A DNA stretch of 64,000 nucleotides from Pegoplata infirma (lineage: Eukaryota > Arthropoda > Insecta > Diptera > Anthomyiidae): contig OY992539.1 in the NCBI GenBank assembly GCA_963921195.1, positions 42,240,299-42,304,298 of the forward strand, given 5' to 3'. The position numbers and the translations under genes are program-made. The notes beneath the pieces are model-generated. The model ran no database searches and was not told where the DNA came from. It saw nothing but the letters and a program-made list of their open reading frames with translations. Shown piece by piece: positions 24,486 to 35,869 of the stretch (within the stretch, counting starts at the first letter, position 1; each line of letters begins with the position of its first letter).

Positions 24486-25244
24486 ATATGCCATTTACAT
24501 ATACCTCGAAATCCAAAAAAAAAATGGGATTTCAATGAAAATCCAAGTAAATCCAATTACTTTTTTGGATTTCAAATGTCAAATCCCATACAAAAAAAAC
24601 TTGGATTTTGGGAAAATCGTAAAATCGCAATTCAAAATCCCAAAAAATTTCTACTACTTAATTGTACAACTATGGGTTTTCCCAAAATAATCATCCCTAA
24701 TGCTTTTTTACAACGCTGCACACGATTTTTTATCAGCTGTTGTTGTTTTTTATAAAGTAAAAATACAATTAAAATTTATTTTTTTAAAACTATTAAAAGA
24801 TTAATAAAAACAATTTTTAACAATGTTTCATTTAAAATTTACCACTGCAAATGGTAAACGCACAAATTGTTGACCAATTTGGTCTTCCTAACAAAGAAAA
24901 ACACTCAATGGTGGCGGCCCCAAACTTGGCAAAAATTTTAATTTTCTTGCATTTAAAGAAGCAGCTCTACATAAAAACACATTTTTTGATATTGTGGTCC
25001 CAACATATACTAGTGGGATTGAAAATATTGGCTCCGGCAAAGAAAAATCATTGTTTTTAGAAATATTTATAAAATTGGGTAATTTTCCAACTAACAACCC
25101 TGTACACAAATCAAAAGAAAATACAGAGTTAGTACAAACAAAATCCCGCTAAATGTCAAAAAAGCATATGTAAACGGTATAGATTTTAATTGGATTTGAA
25201 ATCCAAATTTATGTGGATTTCGGGGTATATGTAAATAGCATATA
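24486..25244. mobile_element. TIR element with an open, non-ATG reading stretch
   Basis: The termini around TTTACATATACCTCGAAATC (24494-24513) and GATTTCGGGGTATATGTAAA (25216-25235) are inverted copies with two mismatches. On the + strand a frame without an ATG start runs to TAA at 25150-25152. It encodes FLAFKEAALHKNTFFDIVV, then PTYTSGIENIGSGKEKSLF and a Lys/Asn-rich tail. It reads like decayed protein-coding DNA, perhaps a transposase remnant or captured host sequence. I do not recognise it. Confidence 0.45.
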
Positions 25245-25245
25245 A

Positions 25246-26450
25246 AGTCATTTTGACCTTCAATAGAAACTTTTTAGACTCCTTTCAACTAAAGACCAGT
25301 CGACGTTTTATAAAATAAAAAAAAATCAATAAATGAAAATCTTCATAGACCTTAAGAAGATTTCATAAATTTATCTATGAATTTTATAAAAAAAACATAT
25401 AATTTCATGAAAAATACATCGGTTACCATCTATTGACAAATTCTTTTAGTCTACAAACAAAAATTCAAACTTTTTCAAATAAATTCCAAAATCAAAGTAG
25501 TTTTTAATTACATACCTACCAATAACTACTTTATTAACTGAATTTCTTACAAATAAATAACCAACCAGCATTAATTAAAAATCAAAAAACCTATACAAAA
25601 TATCACGTTCAATTTTTAGTAAGGTTTGAAAACATTACAACAACAAAAAAAATCCAAAAAATATTGAACGATCATGGCCTTCATAAGTTTAAAAACAGAG
25701 TGGTTTCACAAAGAAAACCAAAAAAAAAAATACGAAACAGAAACTGAACTAAAATCAAAAGAAAACAAAAAAAAAAAAATATTAAAAAATTGTGCAAGTG
25801 CACATGCGCGCACAGAAACAACGCAGCACGCCACTGTTTTGAGTCATAATATTGAACACGTTCAAAAACTAAACAACACTTGTCCGTCCGCCGTTTAGAC
25901 TTTTTAAAACAACGTGGGCTTAAATTTCAAATTAATTTTTGATTTGATCGTTTAGTTTTTACAACAACTGAAAACTAAAATTCGATAAAAAAAATCATAT
26001 GAGTTGACCTCCTCGGCGGTCACTAATCTTTATCAGATGTGACGATTACATCTACAATTGATGATACACTACGATAGTACAATACAACACCATTTCCAAT
26101 ATTAATCAGCTTTGTGAAGTTAGGCGAAAAATTTGTTATACCTGAGAATTTCAGATATGGTACTGAAAATTTGCATAGGTCTTAATCTCAGCAATTCAAA
26201 GAAAAAATCCTAATAAATCACCTAACCACACTCAAAATAAATTCCCCTAAAAACCTGACAACACTGGATAAACTATTTCTGTAAAATTACAAAATAATCA
26301 GCTAAAAAAAATTTCAAAAATATGTTCAAATATATCGTTTTGATTGCATAAAAAACTTTGAAAAAAAAAACATAGAAAATTTTCGAATTTCAAATGGGAC
26401 CTTCGTATATAAAAATTTCCAATTTCAAATAGAATCTTCGAATTTTAATT
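25246..26450. other. Spacer of unknown nature
   Basis: This stretch shares little with the repeat families in the window. A somewhat GC-richer patch at 25790-25900 contains TGCACATGCGCGCAC. The 74-codon frame at 25674-25898 is Lys-rich, low-complexity and without recognisable motifs, so I do not call a gene. It could be a promoter or 5' leader of an unseen gene. Confidence 0.4.
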
Positions 26451-26451
26451 A

Positions 26452-27147
26452 CCCAGCAAAACTTTGGTAATGGGTAGTGATTATATAACACATTACCAGG
26501 TAAAGTATATACCTTATTTGTAGCATTATTTTAGGATGTCTTACCAAACATTTGTTCCACAACGTATTATTTTAAAGTAAAAAATAATGCATTACTAATA
26601 ATTTGCTACGTAATGCATGATTGTTGGAAAAATGTATTTCATATTTATTATTTCTAAACATTATATCATGGATGATTTATATTTGGTTACATTATGTATT
26701 ATTTGAATGTTTGAAATAATGCATTACAATAACATAAAACATAATTATTTTATAAAAAATGCATAAGTTTAAACTAGAAATGGGCTCACGACAGGAAATT
26801 TCTAACGACACACACTCACTAGCATATTATATCTACTTACAATCACGTGAGTAAATTTAATACAAAATTACTTTTTCACTACTCGTAACACCTTATATAT
26901 TACGTTCTGGTATGCTATATTATATACCTTACTCGTAACCTATAAAATATCATATATTTTACACCTTACTGGTATTCTTTGTTATAAATTTATGACTTAT
27001 TTTATACCTTACTGGTATTCTATGTGATAATGTGGATGCATTACTTTGAGTCTCATCGCCTGTTAAAATCATCAATGCTGCAATGTATAAAATAAGAGAT
27101 CATATACCTTATTTTATACCTTATTTGGTAATCTAAGTTTTGCTGGG
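26452..27147. mobile_element. CCCAGCAAAACTT element, TSD TA
   Basis: The ends CCCAGCAAAACTT and AAGTTTTGCTGGG are inverted and flanked by TA. The inner parts repeat TAATGCATTA, TACCTTAT and GGTAATG words in both orientations. A truncated CACTCA MITE (about 26776-26875) is embedded. Nothing is encoded. Confidence 0.6.
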
Positions 27148-27235
27148 TATTTTTTAAGAACGACGAGAACCTTTTCAAGATAGATGTCATATATCTATTA
27201 TATTAAGAGAAAAAGAGAGAGTAGTACAAGTTAAT

Positions 27236-27305
27236 TTGCCCGAGCCGAGATTCGAACCCAGAACCTTTAAGATTACAAAGCTCCCGTCTAAGCCACTGCA
27301 ACAAC
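27236..27305 (-). repeat. tRNA-like sequence (SINE head or tRNA pseudogene)
   Basis: On the - strand, an A-box-like TGGCTTAGACGG is followed about 35 bases later by a B-box-like GGTTCGAATCT, with a T-arm that pairs using G-U wobbles. The acceptor stem does not pair, so a functional tRNA is unlikely. A tRNA-derived SINE head or pseudogene fits better. Confidence 0.4.
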
Positions 27306-27312
27306 AGCATAT

Positions 27313-27785
27313 ACACACAAAAAAAACTTTGTCAAATTACTAGGAAAAAGTCTCGAAATCCCATTTTACCATTATTTGACAGTTTTCCTTGTTTTTTAAC
27401 AAATCGAATTTTACATTTTTTTTTTAATTTTACATTTTTTTTTTGTAATTTTAAAAATTTCCAAGATAATTTTACAAAAAAAATCTAGTAAATTCACGAG
27501 AATTCTTTGTAATTTTAATTGCGCCAAAAAAAAAACTGTAAATTTACAATTTTATTGGTAAATAGCTTGTAAAATTACAAAATTATTTGTAAAAAAGAGG
27601 TAGCAAAAAATCTAGTAAAGTTACGAAACCTCCTTGTAAATTTTATCGTGTCAAAAATTTTGTAAATTTACAATTTTATTGGTAAACCCTTGTAAAATTA
27701 CAAAATTATTGGTAAAAAGCTTGTAAAATAACTAGGAAAAAGTTACAAGTTTTTTTGTAATTTTACAATGTTTTTTTTTGAGTGC
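27313..27785. mobile_element. ACACTCAAAAA-family MITE copy
   Basis: It begins ACACACAAAAAAAACTTTG and ends ACAATGTTTTTTTTTGAGTG. The interior alternates TTGTAAAATTAC and GTAAATTTAC words, as in the copies at 10813 and 23650. Confidence 0.55.
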
Positions 27786-28391
27786 ATGTTTGTATTCCAA
27801 AATATATTTGGACAATTTTGAAACACCTTCTTAAAATCAGTTGCAAATGGTGTAGAGAGAAGAGCTGTATTGTTGCAATACATATCACCTTATTGTTATG
27901 CTGTAAATGCTGCAAAAACCATGAGGCGTACAAGCGTTACAAAACTGCTGGTAATGATTTATTTTAACGATTTTACGGAAGTTTTTAAAGTCTATGTTTT
28001 CATTCATTTATTAGCTGTCAGTCATTATTTACGATTTTAACGATATAATAAGAACAACAAGAACAAAAACATATTGTCAAAAAATTGAAGGTGTTATATT
28101 TTATTCTGAATATTTCAATATCTGTGTTAATAAGAGATAATAGCTTATGTTGAAAAACCTTGTTTTGAGATATAGAGGTTTTTTTTTTTAATTAATTGCT
28201 TAACTGAAAATGTATGTATTTAACTTTTGTCAGAACATAACAAAAGTTTAAACAAATCAAAAATGGTCCAATTTTAATAAAAATTTGGAATGATTATTTA
28301 TAAATAATTACCAGTCAAATATCGAAAGGATACCTTTTAAAATACAGAAGAGGAAATTTTTATGTGCGCTAGGTCACAGACTATATAGTAT
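27786..28391. other. Spacer, no gene seen
   Basis: A 61-codon Cys/Lys-rich frame at 27782-27967 begins in the MITE end and has no known motif; I leave it uncalled. The remainder is AT-rich with no repeat match noticed. Confidence 0.4.
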
Positions 28392-28399
28392 ATATATAG

Positions 28400-29323
28400 T
28401 AGAGTGTCCCTTATTTTGGAAATGTTGAGACGGTACTCCCTCATTTTTTCCTTTTGACTAAAAAATAACTCAGGAAAAATTTTACGCCGCTACGACCACG
28501 CCTTCCCTACGCGACGGGGCCGTAAAGAGCGGGGCCTTAAAAATCATTTTTTCGTACAAAGCAAAAATTTTTTTTTTTGATTTTAAATTTTTTTGTTATT
28601 AATTATAATATTACTTGGTTAGCTTATTCACGACAAAAAATTTGATTTTGGTGGGATGAGGCTTTCAGTTCTAAAAAAATTTTCGAAAAAAAAAATTTTG
28701 AGCTTTTGGGGTCCTACAGTAAAAATTTTTTAAAAAATATTTTTTTTTTAGTTTTGACAAGCAACCGTTTTAGTTGAATTGTTGCTTTTAATGATATATT
28801 TTCATAAAAAAATATTATTCCTATCTGTGACATCTTTATCGTGATCTAAAAAAGGTTAAAAAATGCATTTTTGATGTTTTTCGATACACGATCAAGATGT
28901 CACAGATATGAATAATATTTTTTTATGAATATATATCATTAAAAGCAACATTACAACTAAAACGGTTGCTTGTCAAAACTAAAAAAAAAATTTTTTTAAA
29001 AAATTTTTACTGTAGGACCCCAAAAGCTCAAAATTTTTTTTTTCGAAAAATTTTTTAAGAATTGAAAGCCTCATCCCACCAAAATCAAATTTTTTGTCGT
29101 GAATAAGCTAACCAAGTAATATTATAATTAATAACAAAAAAATTAAAAATAAAAAAAAAAATTTTGGTTTGTATGGAAAAATGATTTTTAAGGCCCCGTC
29201 GCGTAGGGAAGGCGTGGTCGAAGGGGCGTAAAATTTTTCCTGAGTTATTTTTTAGTCAAAAGGAAAAAAATGAGGGGGTACCGTCTCAACATTTCCAACA
29301 TTTCCAAAATAAGGGACACTCTA
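28400..29323. mobile_element. Nearly full-length palindromic element, TSD ATATATAG
   Basis: TAGAGTGTCCC and GGGACACTCTA form the ends, with perfect 8-bp ATATATAG on both sides (28392-28399, 29324-29331). The two arms, about 440 bp each, are near-perfect inverted copies (GAAATGTTGAGACGGTAC / GTACCGTCTCAACATTTCC; AAACGGTTGCTTGTCAAAAC on the return). The centre is near 28870. It is hAT-like by TSD length and TAGAG end, and non-coding. Confidence 0.85.
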
Positions 29324-29344
29324 ATATATAGTATATAGTATATA

Positions 29345-30669
29345 TAACCTGACCAACCATCCCGCTTTTGGCGGGATTATCCCGCTTTTTGATGTCTCAT
29401 CCCGCCTTGAATTTCTATCCCGCTTTTTATTCAAAAGTCCCGCTTCATCCCGCTTTATCCCGCTTTTTGACTTTTGGAATAGCAAAGTACAATTTAAAAT
29501 TGTTTAAAAAATATTTTGAGTATGATTGTTCTGAAGTAATTTTAAGCGATTTATTTCGATTTTTGAGCATATAAATATGCTCAGATTTAGAATTTCTTAA
29601 AAAATTATAGTTCACAAACAAATTTTTAAGTTTATTTTTATTTCAATTATTTTTTTTTTGTTTTTTGTAGAATTTCTAAAAAAAGTATAGTTCAGAAACA
29701 AATTTTTAAGTTTATTTTTATTTCAATTAATTTTTTTTTTGTTTTTTAAAAAAATAAAATTTTTTTCGAGCCGTGTTCAATAGGGTAGTCCTTATTTTGA
29801 AAATTTTTAAATGACCTGAAATAAGTACCAAGTAAAATTTTGAGCCGAATCGGTTAAATTTTTCACCCCGCGAAAATCAGCCATAGTTTCGAGTTTTGGG
29901 GGAAAATTCTCTAAATTTAAAAAAAAACTTTGAGTAAACATTTAATGAATATGCTCAAAACAAAATAATAAAATAATTTTTGTTTAACGTTGTCCAAACG
30001 TACTCAGATAAGAAATATATAATTTTCGAAATTCGAGATATCGAATAAAACCCTTTTTAAATCTGCAAAATATTTTTTTTTCAAATTTCCTCAAACAAAA
30101 TTACCAGGTATTTCGGCTCGTTTAACAAATCAGAGCAAAAATTTGAAATGTTCAAAAAAAGTCCACACTGTTTGAAAACTTTGACTAATATATTTTTTTT
30201 TTTTAGTAAATGATTTTTTATGAAATTTCTTTTGAGTTTACAATTTTTTTGAAGTGACAAAAATATTTTGAAAACTATTTTTGTGGTCTTTAGAAGCGTG
30301 CTCAAGTTTTTTTAAACACATAAATTAAAGGCGAAACCAATCTAACATTCACGGGTTTGCACATAACTTCTGAACTACTCGACCGATTTCACTGAAATTC
30401 AATATCAACCTGACCGGAAAAATTACAAACTACTTTCTTTCGAAAGTAAGTGTGTTTTCAACAGACATACAGAAAGCCAGAGAGACGGACGAACATCACT
30501 ATGTCAAATTTAAATCGATTGATAATCATAACTTTTTTTACTTTTTCGAACTGTTACAAACTTACTATCACTAAGTGGAGGATACAAAAAAGTCCCGCTT
30601 TTTGGACCAAAATCCCGCTTTTTAAACCTTTCCATCCCGCTTTTCAGACAAAAACAGTTGGTCAGGTTA
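29345..30669. mobile_element. hAT-like element with CCCGCTTTTT repeats, TSD AGTATATA
   Basis: The ends TAACCTGACCAAC and GTTGGTCAGGTTA are perfect inverted repeats flanked by AGTATATA (29337-29344, 30670-30677). The left subterminal 120 bp has about eight CCCGCTTTT words and the right end has at least three, resembling arrays of transposase-binding sites. A GTCC element fragment lies at about 30300-30530. Small frames (29368-29574, 30081-30305) are not recognisable. Confidence 0.8.
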
Positions 30670-30952
30670 AGTATATACAGACTCAACAGTAGAGTTTAAT
30701 AACAAAAAATGGGGAAAAACTAAGTGATTTTAGGAAAAAACAGAGCGGTATTTAGCTAGTTTTAAGCTAACTTGGCAACACTTTCTACGACTTAGGAGTG
30801 AGTGAAACAATAAAACCATTTTCTTATGGCGCGTTATATTAGCTTTCTTTTTCTTACCTAATTCGTAGCAATTTGAAAAAATTAACCATATGGTTCAAGA
30901 CTACTTTTTTGACACCTGTCACTTAAGTCGAGTCTGTATTAGTCTGTGGCTA

Positions 30953-31738
30953 CACTCAAAAAAAAAAAAAAAAACTGGTAAAATGCCTTGTAATCCCGTT
31001 TTACCAATATTTAACAATTTTCCTTGTTTTTTAACAAAAAATCTTGTACTTTGCTCAAACGAGAACTACAGTTTTATTGGTAATTTTACAAATTTATTTT
31101 TGTAATTGTATTCTACCATTTTGAAAGGTTATTTTACAAAAAAAAACTGTAATTTTACAACAAAGTTTTTATTACGAGGATTTACAAAAAAAAAATGTTA
31201 TTTTACAAAAATTATGTTATACGGGGATTTATGTTGTTTAACAAAAAAAACATTTTTTTTTGTAAATTTTCTATTTTTTTAAAAAAAATTTTCAAAGTCC
31301 CGGACAAATTTTTTTTTTATTAAAAAATATTTAAAAAAAAAGTGGACAAAATTTTGAAAAATTTATTACTTGGATTCTAGTTAATTTACAAAAAAAAAAA
31401 GTTATTTTACAAAAATGATTTTATTACGAGGATTTATGTTGTTTAACAAAAAAAAAATTTTTTTTTTTTTTTGTAAATTTACCATTTTGGTTTGTAAATT
31501 TACCATTTTTTAAACATATTTACCATTTTTTCTTGTAAGTTAACCATTTTTATTTTTTCGGTTTTAAAACAATATTTTTACCAATAAAATTGGTTATTTT
31601 ACCAATTTTTGCTGCATTCAAAATTACGAGGAAATCCACGTAATTTTACGAGAATTTTACCTACTTCCTATTTTACGAGAATAGCCTCGTTAAATCACGA
31701 GATTTTTTGGTAACTTTACAAGTTTTTTTTTTGAGTGT
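30953..31738. mobile_element. ACACTCAAAAA-family MITE, long copy
   Basis: It begins ACACTCAAAAAAAAAAAAAAAC and ends GTTTTTTTTTTGAGTGTAG. The centre contains repeated ACAAAAAAAAATGTTATTTTAC-like words in tandem. The DNA before it (30678-30952) has no feature I can name. Confidence 0.55.
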
Positions 31739-32225
31739 AGCTATATACATCCGTCCTATATACAACCAAAAAAGCTGTAAATTTGGTATGAGTGTATTAC
31801 TTAAGTGCAAAAAAGTGTTTATACATTTTGTAGAGTATAAAAGATTCGGCACCGAAGAAGTTAACACTCTCATTATGTCAAAAGTTTAGACTTGGTGAAA
31901 AAGTATTTTTGGTTAAAAAATGGAAAAAAATATTTTTTTTTGCGAAAAACAAAATTATGAAAAAATAAATTATAACTAAACTTTTGAAGAAAAAATTTTT
32001 TTGATGAAAAAACTATTTTTGATAAAAATAAAAAAAAATACATGAAAAAAATTATGGAAAAAAATGTTGATGAAAAACAATTTATGAAAAAAATATTGAA
32101 AAAAAAAATTGATGAAAAAAAAATTAGATGAGAAACAAAATTGGTAAAAAAAATTGATCAAAAAAAAAGTTATGAAAAAAAAATTTGTTAAAAAAAAATG
32201 TTTGTTGAAAAATAATTATGGCCTC
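31739..32225. other. GTCC-element tail plus low-complexity GAAAAAAATT tract
   Basis: 31790-31880 contains GAGTATAAAAGATTCGGCAC, the tail of the second GTCC subfamily. 31900-32220 is a degenerate run of TGATGAAAAAAAAT-like words, which generates open frames on the - strand that are not genes. Confidence 0.5.
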
Positions 32226-32513
32226 TGGTTTGTCTTTCACAACTTTTCAATTCACATGAAAATTTCCGATTCACATGAAATCATGATTAATGTTTTGTTG
32301 TTCACGTTTTGATACGAAGTTGAAATCAAATAATTAAAATTTAAAAAATTATAAGGAAAAAAGTGCATTCATTTTACTTTCACCAAATTTTATTTATGTG
32401 AAACAAAACGAAAAAAAAAATCGTATGTGAAATGCAGAACACCAAAAAAATTCGGAAATTTTCATTTTCACATTTTTTATTTGAATTACTTTTTTTGGAA
32501 CAGCGGCCTATGT
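32226..32513 (-). mobile_element. GGCCGCTGTTCC element, short copy
   Basis: It ends TTTTTTTGGAACAGCGGCC, the complement of the start at 13453. Inner words (GATTTCATGTGA, AACTTCGTATCAAAACG) match the flanks of that element in reverse. Nothing is encoded. Confidence 0.5.
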
Positions 32514-32929
32514 TACTTTTTATTCACCAGCTGTTGAAAAACCATTTTATTCACCTTCAGGTGAATTATTATCCAAGTTAAAAATCGAAGTTACAAACCT
32601 TCTTGGTTTTAAGGAAATTTTCTTATTTTCTTTTTTAGTTAGTCGGTAGCTAATATAGGAGGCATTCCACACCAAATGTCCCGCTACAGAAAAACATATG
32701 TCCCGTGAATTTATGAATAGGTTGTATAGGGCTATTCATACAACCTATTCAGAAATTCACGGGACATATGTAACTAAGAAAATTGCGTTTTTGGTTTTTA
32801 AATTTTTCAAAAACTGGGCTTAGGAGGCGTGGTCAAATATTGGAAAAATGGTCAAATTTGTGTCGAGTTGCCTTGTCTAAATATTTATCAAATTTAAATG
32901 GAATGCACCACACTAAAAAAATTATGTTA

Positions 32930-34231
32930 GTAAAATCAACTGAAAATATCAGTTAAAATAACTACTTTGTAAGTTATTTTGGGATCAACTACTTTATCAG
33001 TTAAATCAACTAACAATGTTAGTTAGTTATTTAACTGACAAAAAACAACTGACTTATGTAGTAAACACTACTTACATTTGTAGTCAAATCAACTAAAATG
33101 TAGTAAAAATAAAAAATCAATAAATAGTTTTTTTTTTCAAAAAATTTTTCAGAAAAAAAATTGAAGACCAAATTTTTTCAGTTTTTTTTTAAGTTGTGAA
33201 AAAAATAATAAAATAAAATTAACTACTTTAAATAACTGTTACACTCAAAAAATTATGTCATTAACTGTTTGTAGTTTATTTAAAAAGTTTTCCGTTTAGT
33301 CGTTTTTAAAAGAAAAAACATTTGTTTGATGTTCAGTTTTTATTAATGACTACTTCAGTCCTTTGTTTCAAAAATAACACACTAAAAAATAAAGACTTTC
33401 ATTTACATTTAATTTTTAAAGTCATTTATTTTTGTTCTGTAAGTAAAAACTACTGATTATTCTTTTGATTTTTAATGATTTGTGTAAGTAATTTTTTTTT
33501 AAATTGTTGGTATTTTTTAATGAAATATCATTAGTTTTACCACACAAGTCAGTTATTTTTTTGTAGAAAAAAAAAAATAAAAAAATTATTTATAGAAATA
33601 TAAAAACATGTTTGTATCAAGTGACTTTGGCACGATGGTTAGAGTGTCTGCCCAGAATGTAGTTGATTGCGGGATCGATTCCCCAAAAATTTTATTAAAT
33701 AATTTTTAAAAAAATATTTCAATAAAAAATTGTAAAAAATTACCTACGAAATCATTAATTTTTATTGTTTTCGTAGGTTATTTTTTTGAAATTTGTTGGT
33801 AAAAATAACAGAACTATCATTAATTTTTAATGTTTTCGTTGGTTATTTTTTTAGAATTTGTTGGTAAAAAAGAGTGAAAAAAACGTAATTTTTTAATGTT
33901 TAATGTCATTTATTTTAGAAAATTTTGTCAACAGTAAAAAATAAATGTTAATGTTTGTTAAAACAAATGAATAATTACTGGGATGGTTTTCAATTGTTTA
34001 TTCACTGGTTTTAAGTGTGTTTTTCTTTTGTTTTTGCCTACAAAATATTTTGAGTGTACTACATTACAGTACTTTTTTGTTAGTTGTTCAAAAAAACGAC
34101 TTAAAATAACTAACAGAAATAGTTGTTTGATATTTTTCATACAAAAACAACTGACTTTGTAGTTGAAAACAACTAACTACTGTAAAATATACAAACAACT
34201 AACATGTAGTAACTTACATTATTTTCTGTGT
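32930..34231. mobile_element. MITE CACACTAAAAAAATTATG...ATTTTCTGTGTG
   Basis: It lies between sequences that are contiguous in the opposite arm of the surrounding foldback, which shows it is an insertion. It carries many GTAGTT/AACTAC and TCAGTT/AACTGA words in both orientations and includes the tRNA-like segment at 33627-33684. Confidence 0.5.
33627..33684 (+). repeat. tRNA-like A/B box segment
   Basis: TGGCACGATGGTTAGAGTG resembles an A box, and GGGATCGATTCCCC lies where a B box would. Stems are incomplete, so this is likely a SINE head or tRNA relic rather than a working tRNA. Confidence 0.35.
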
Positions 34232-35265
34232 GCACAATCTCAAAAATTTACATTATTGTATAGTTTTGTATGGGCTATCGATTAATTTTTTTTTTTTGGA
34301 AATTTAATAAACCCGTTCTGAAATTTTCCATTTTTTATAAAAGTCAATTTAAAAAAAATCCGGCCACATTTTTTTTTAATTTTTTTTTTTTAATTTAGAT
34401 GTTTGTCTATTCACACAAAAAAATTCAGACATGCATTTTTCGTTTTTTTCCGAAAATCGCATTTGAATTTTGTATTTTATAACAATTTAGTAATTTGCTT
34501 GTATTTTCCTGTTTTAACAGAGCGTATGAGTAATATTTATGCAAATATTTAATACTCATTCGCTACGTTTAAACAAGAAAATACAAGCAAATTACAAAAT
34601 TGTTATGAAATTTAAATTTCTAGAAAAAAAAAGAAAAACACGTCGCTCATTTACTTGTATAGTGTCATAACGCAAAATGTTTGATTTTACAGAAAACCTG
34701 TTTAAAGTTTATAATTGAAACTTGGTTTGCATTGCAAAAGGCCCGTACATAGAAAATGTTATAATGGTGTATTCTCTTCTCAAACGGCGAGTTTAAAAGA
34801 TATTAATACGAATTTTTGACACAATATAAAGCAGGATATAACAAATAATTCTGTACTGTTTACCCAAAAACGACATATTTTGAGTTATGACACTATACAA
34901 GTAAATGAGCGACATGTCTGAACTTTTTTGTCTGGATAGACAAACATCTAAACTAAAAAAAAAACAAATTAAAAAAAAACAAAAGTGGCCGGGTTTTTAA
35001 TAAATTGACTTTATTAAAAAATGTAAAATTTCAGAACAGGTTTTGAAAATTTTCCAAAAAAAAAAAATTGTAACCGATAGCTTATACAAAACTGTACAAA
35101 AATTAAAATTTTTAAGATTGTGGTACATTCCGTTTTAATTTGATAAATATTTAAACAAGGCAATTCGGCACAAATTTGACCATTTTTCCAATATTTGACC
35201 ACGCCTCTTAAGCCCAGTTTTTGAAAAATTGAAAAACCAAAAACGCCTTTTTTCTTAGTTTCATA

Positions 35266-35690
35266 TAGGACTATCCATGTGGACAGAATTCGTTGCCGAA
35301 TGGTATTTAATTAAACAAGAACAAACAAATTTTTACCAAAAAAATTTCGAGAATTTTTTTTTAGCCACATTTTCTTCCGGGTTTTTTTCAAATTTTTTCA
35401 AATAATTTTTTTACATTGTGGATGAGATCAAAATATTCGGCAAGGCCGAATTCCACTTTTTACTTGTTCTACATAAAAGTTAAAAGTTCAAAAAAAGAAC
35501 TATTGCAATTCGTAACAGATTAATTAAAAGGTCAATGCAAAATCTTTTAAACATTAATTGGAACTTCAAGTACAAATACAAAATATTATCATTTATCTAC
35601 TTAATTTTCCTTTTATTCATGTGTGCGAATTTGTAACACTCTAATTGAAATACAAAAATTTGTGCAAAATTATTTAAAACAATTACATTA
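35266..35690. other. Spacer with GTCC-element tail
   Basis: 35415-35475 includes ATTCGGCAAGGCCGAATTCC and TTTTTACTTGTT, the tail typical of the GTCC elements. From 35500 onward the sequence is the conserved upstream region of the CPR genes (starting CTATTGCAATTCGTAAC). Confidence 0.5.
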
Positions 35691-35703
35691 ACTAATGGAA
35701 AAG

Positions 35704-35812
35704 AGGTCATGAATACTATGTAAAAGGTTCATTTGTAGACCCATTAGAAGGCGAAACAAATATTTTAGTTAAAGTATAAATAAACCAGAAAAATCTTAAA
35801 TCGATATCAGTT
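35704..35812 (+). promoter_or_regulatory. CPR1 promoter: AGGTCA half-site, TATA box, Inr
   Basis: TATAAATA lies at 35775-35782 and the arthropod initiator TCAGTT at 35807-35812, placing the probable start at A35809. An AGGTCA nuclear-receptor half-site (35704-35709), followed by GTTCATTTGTAGACCCATTA, is shared by all four CPR promoters. Cuticle genes are commonly timed by ecdysone-induced receptors, so this block is a plausible control site; that is inference. Confidence 0.65.
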
Positions 35813-35869
35813 TTGTATACAAGTTCAATTGTTTTAAACAATTAATACAAAAAAAATTAACCAAACAAT

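Larger units (their letters stand above)
32767..35265. mobile_element. Long foldback element
   Basis: The arms are inverted copies: CTGGGCTTAGGAGGCGTGGTC near 32815 against GACCACGCCTCTTAAGCCCAG near 35200, and GTCTATTCACACAAAAAAATTC near 34405 against the reverse near 34900. The centre is near 34600-34700. An insertion at 32930-34231 lengthens the left arm. Short frames on each side mirror one another and are not genes. Confidence 0.65.

Noticed and set aside
25674..25898. Small Lys-rich gene
   Set aside because: Low-complexity AAA/GAA codon runs, no conserved motif, no clear promoter.
27236..27305. Functional tRNA gene
   Set aside because: A and B boxes are present but the acceptor stem does not pair; the same is true at 33627 and 41587.
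31976..32161. 61-codon Phe-rich frame
   Set aside because: A product of the GATGAAAAAAA low-complexity tract.
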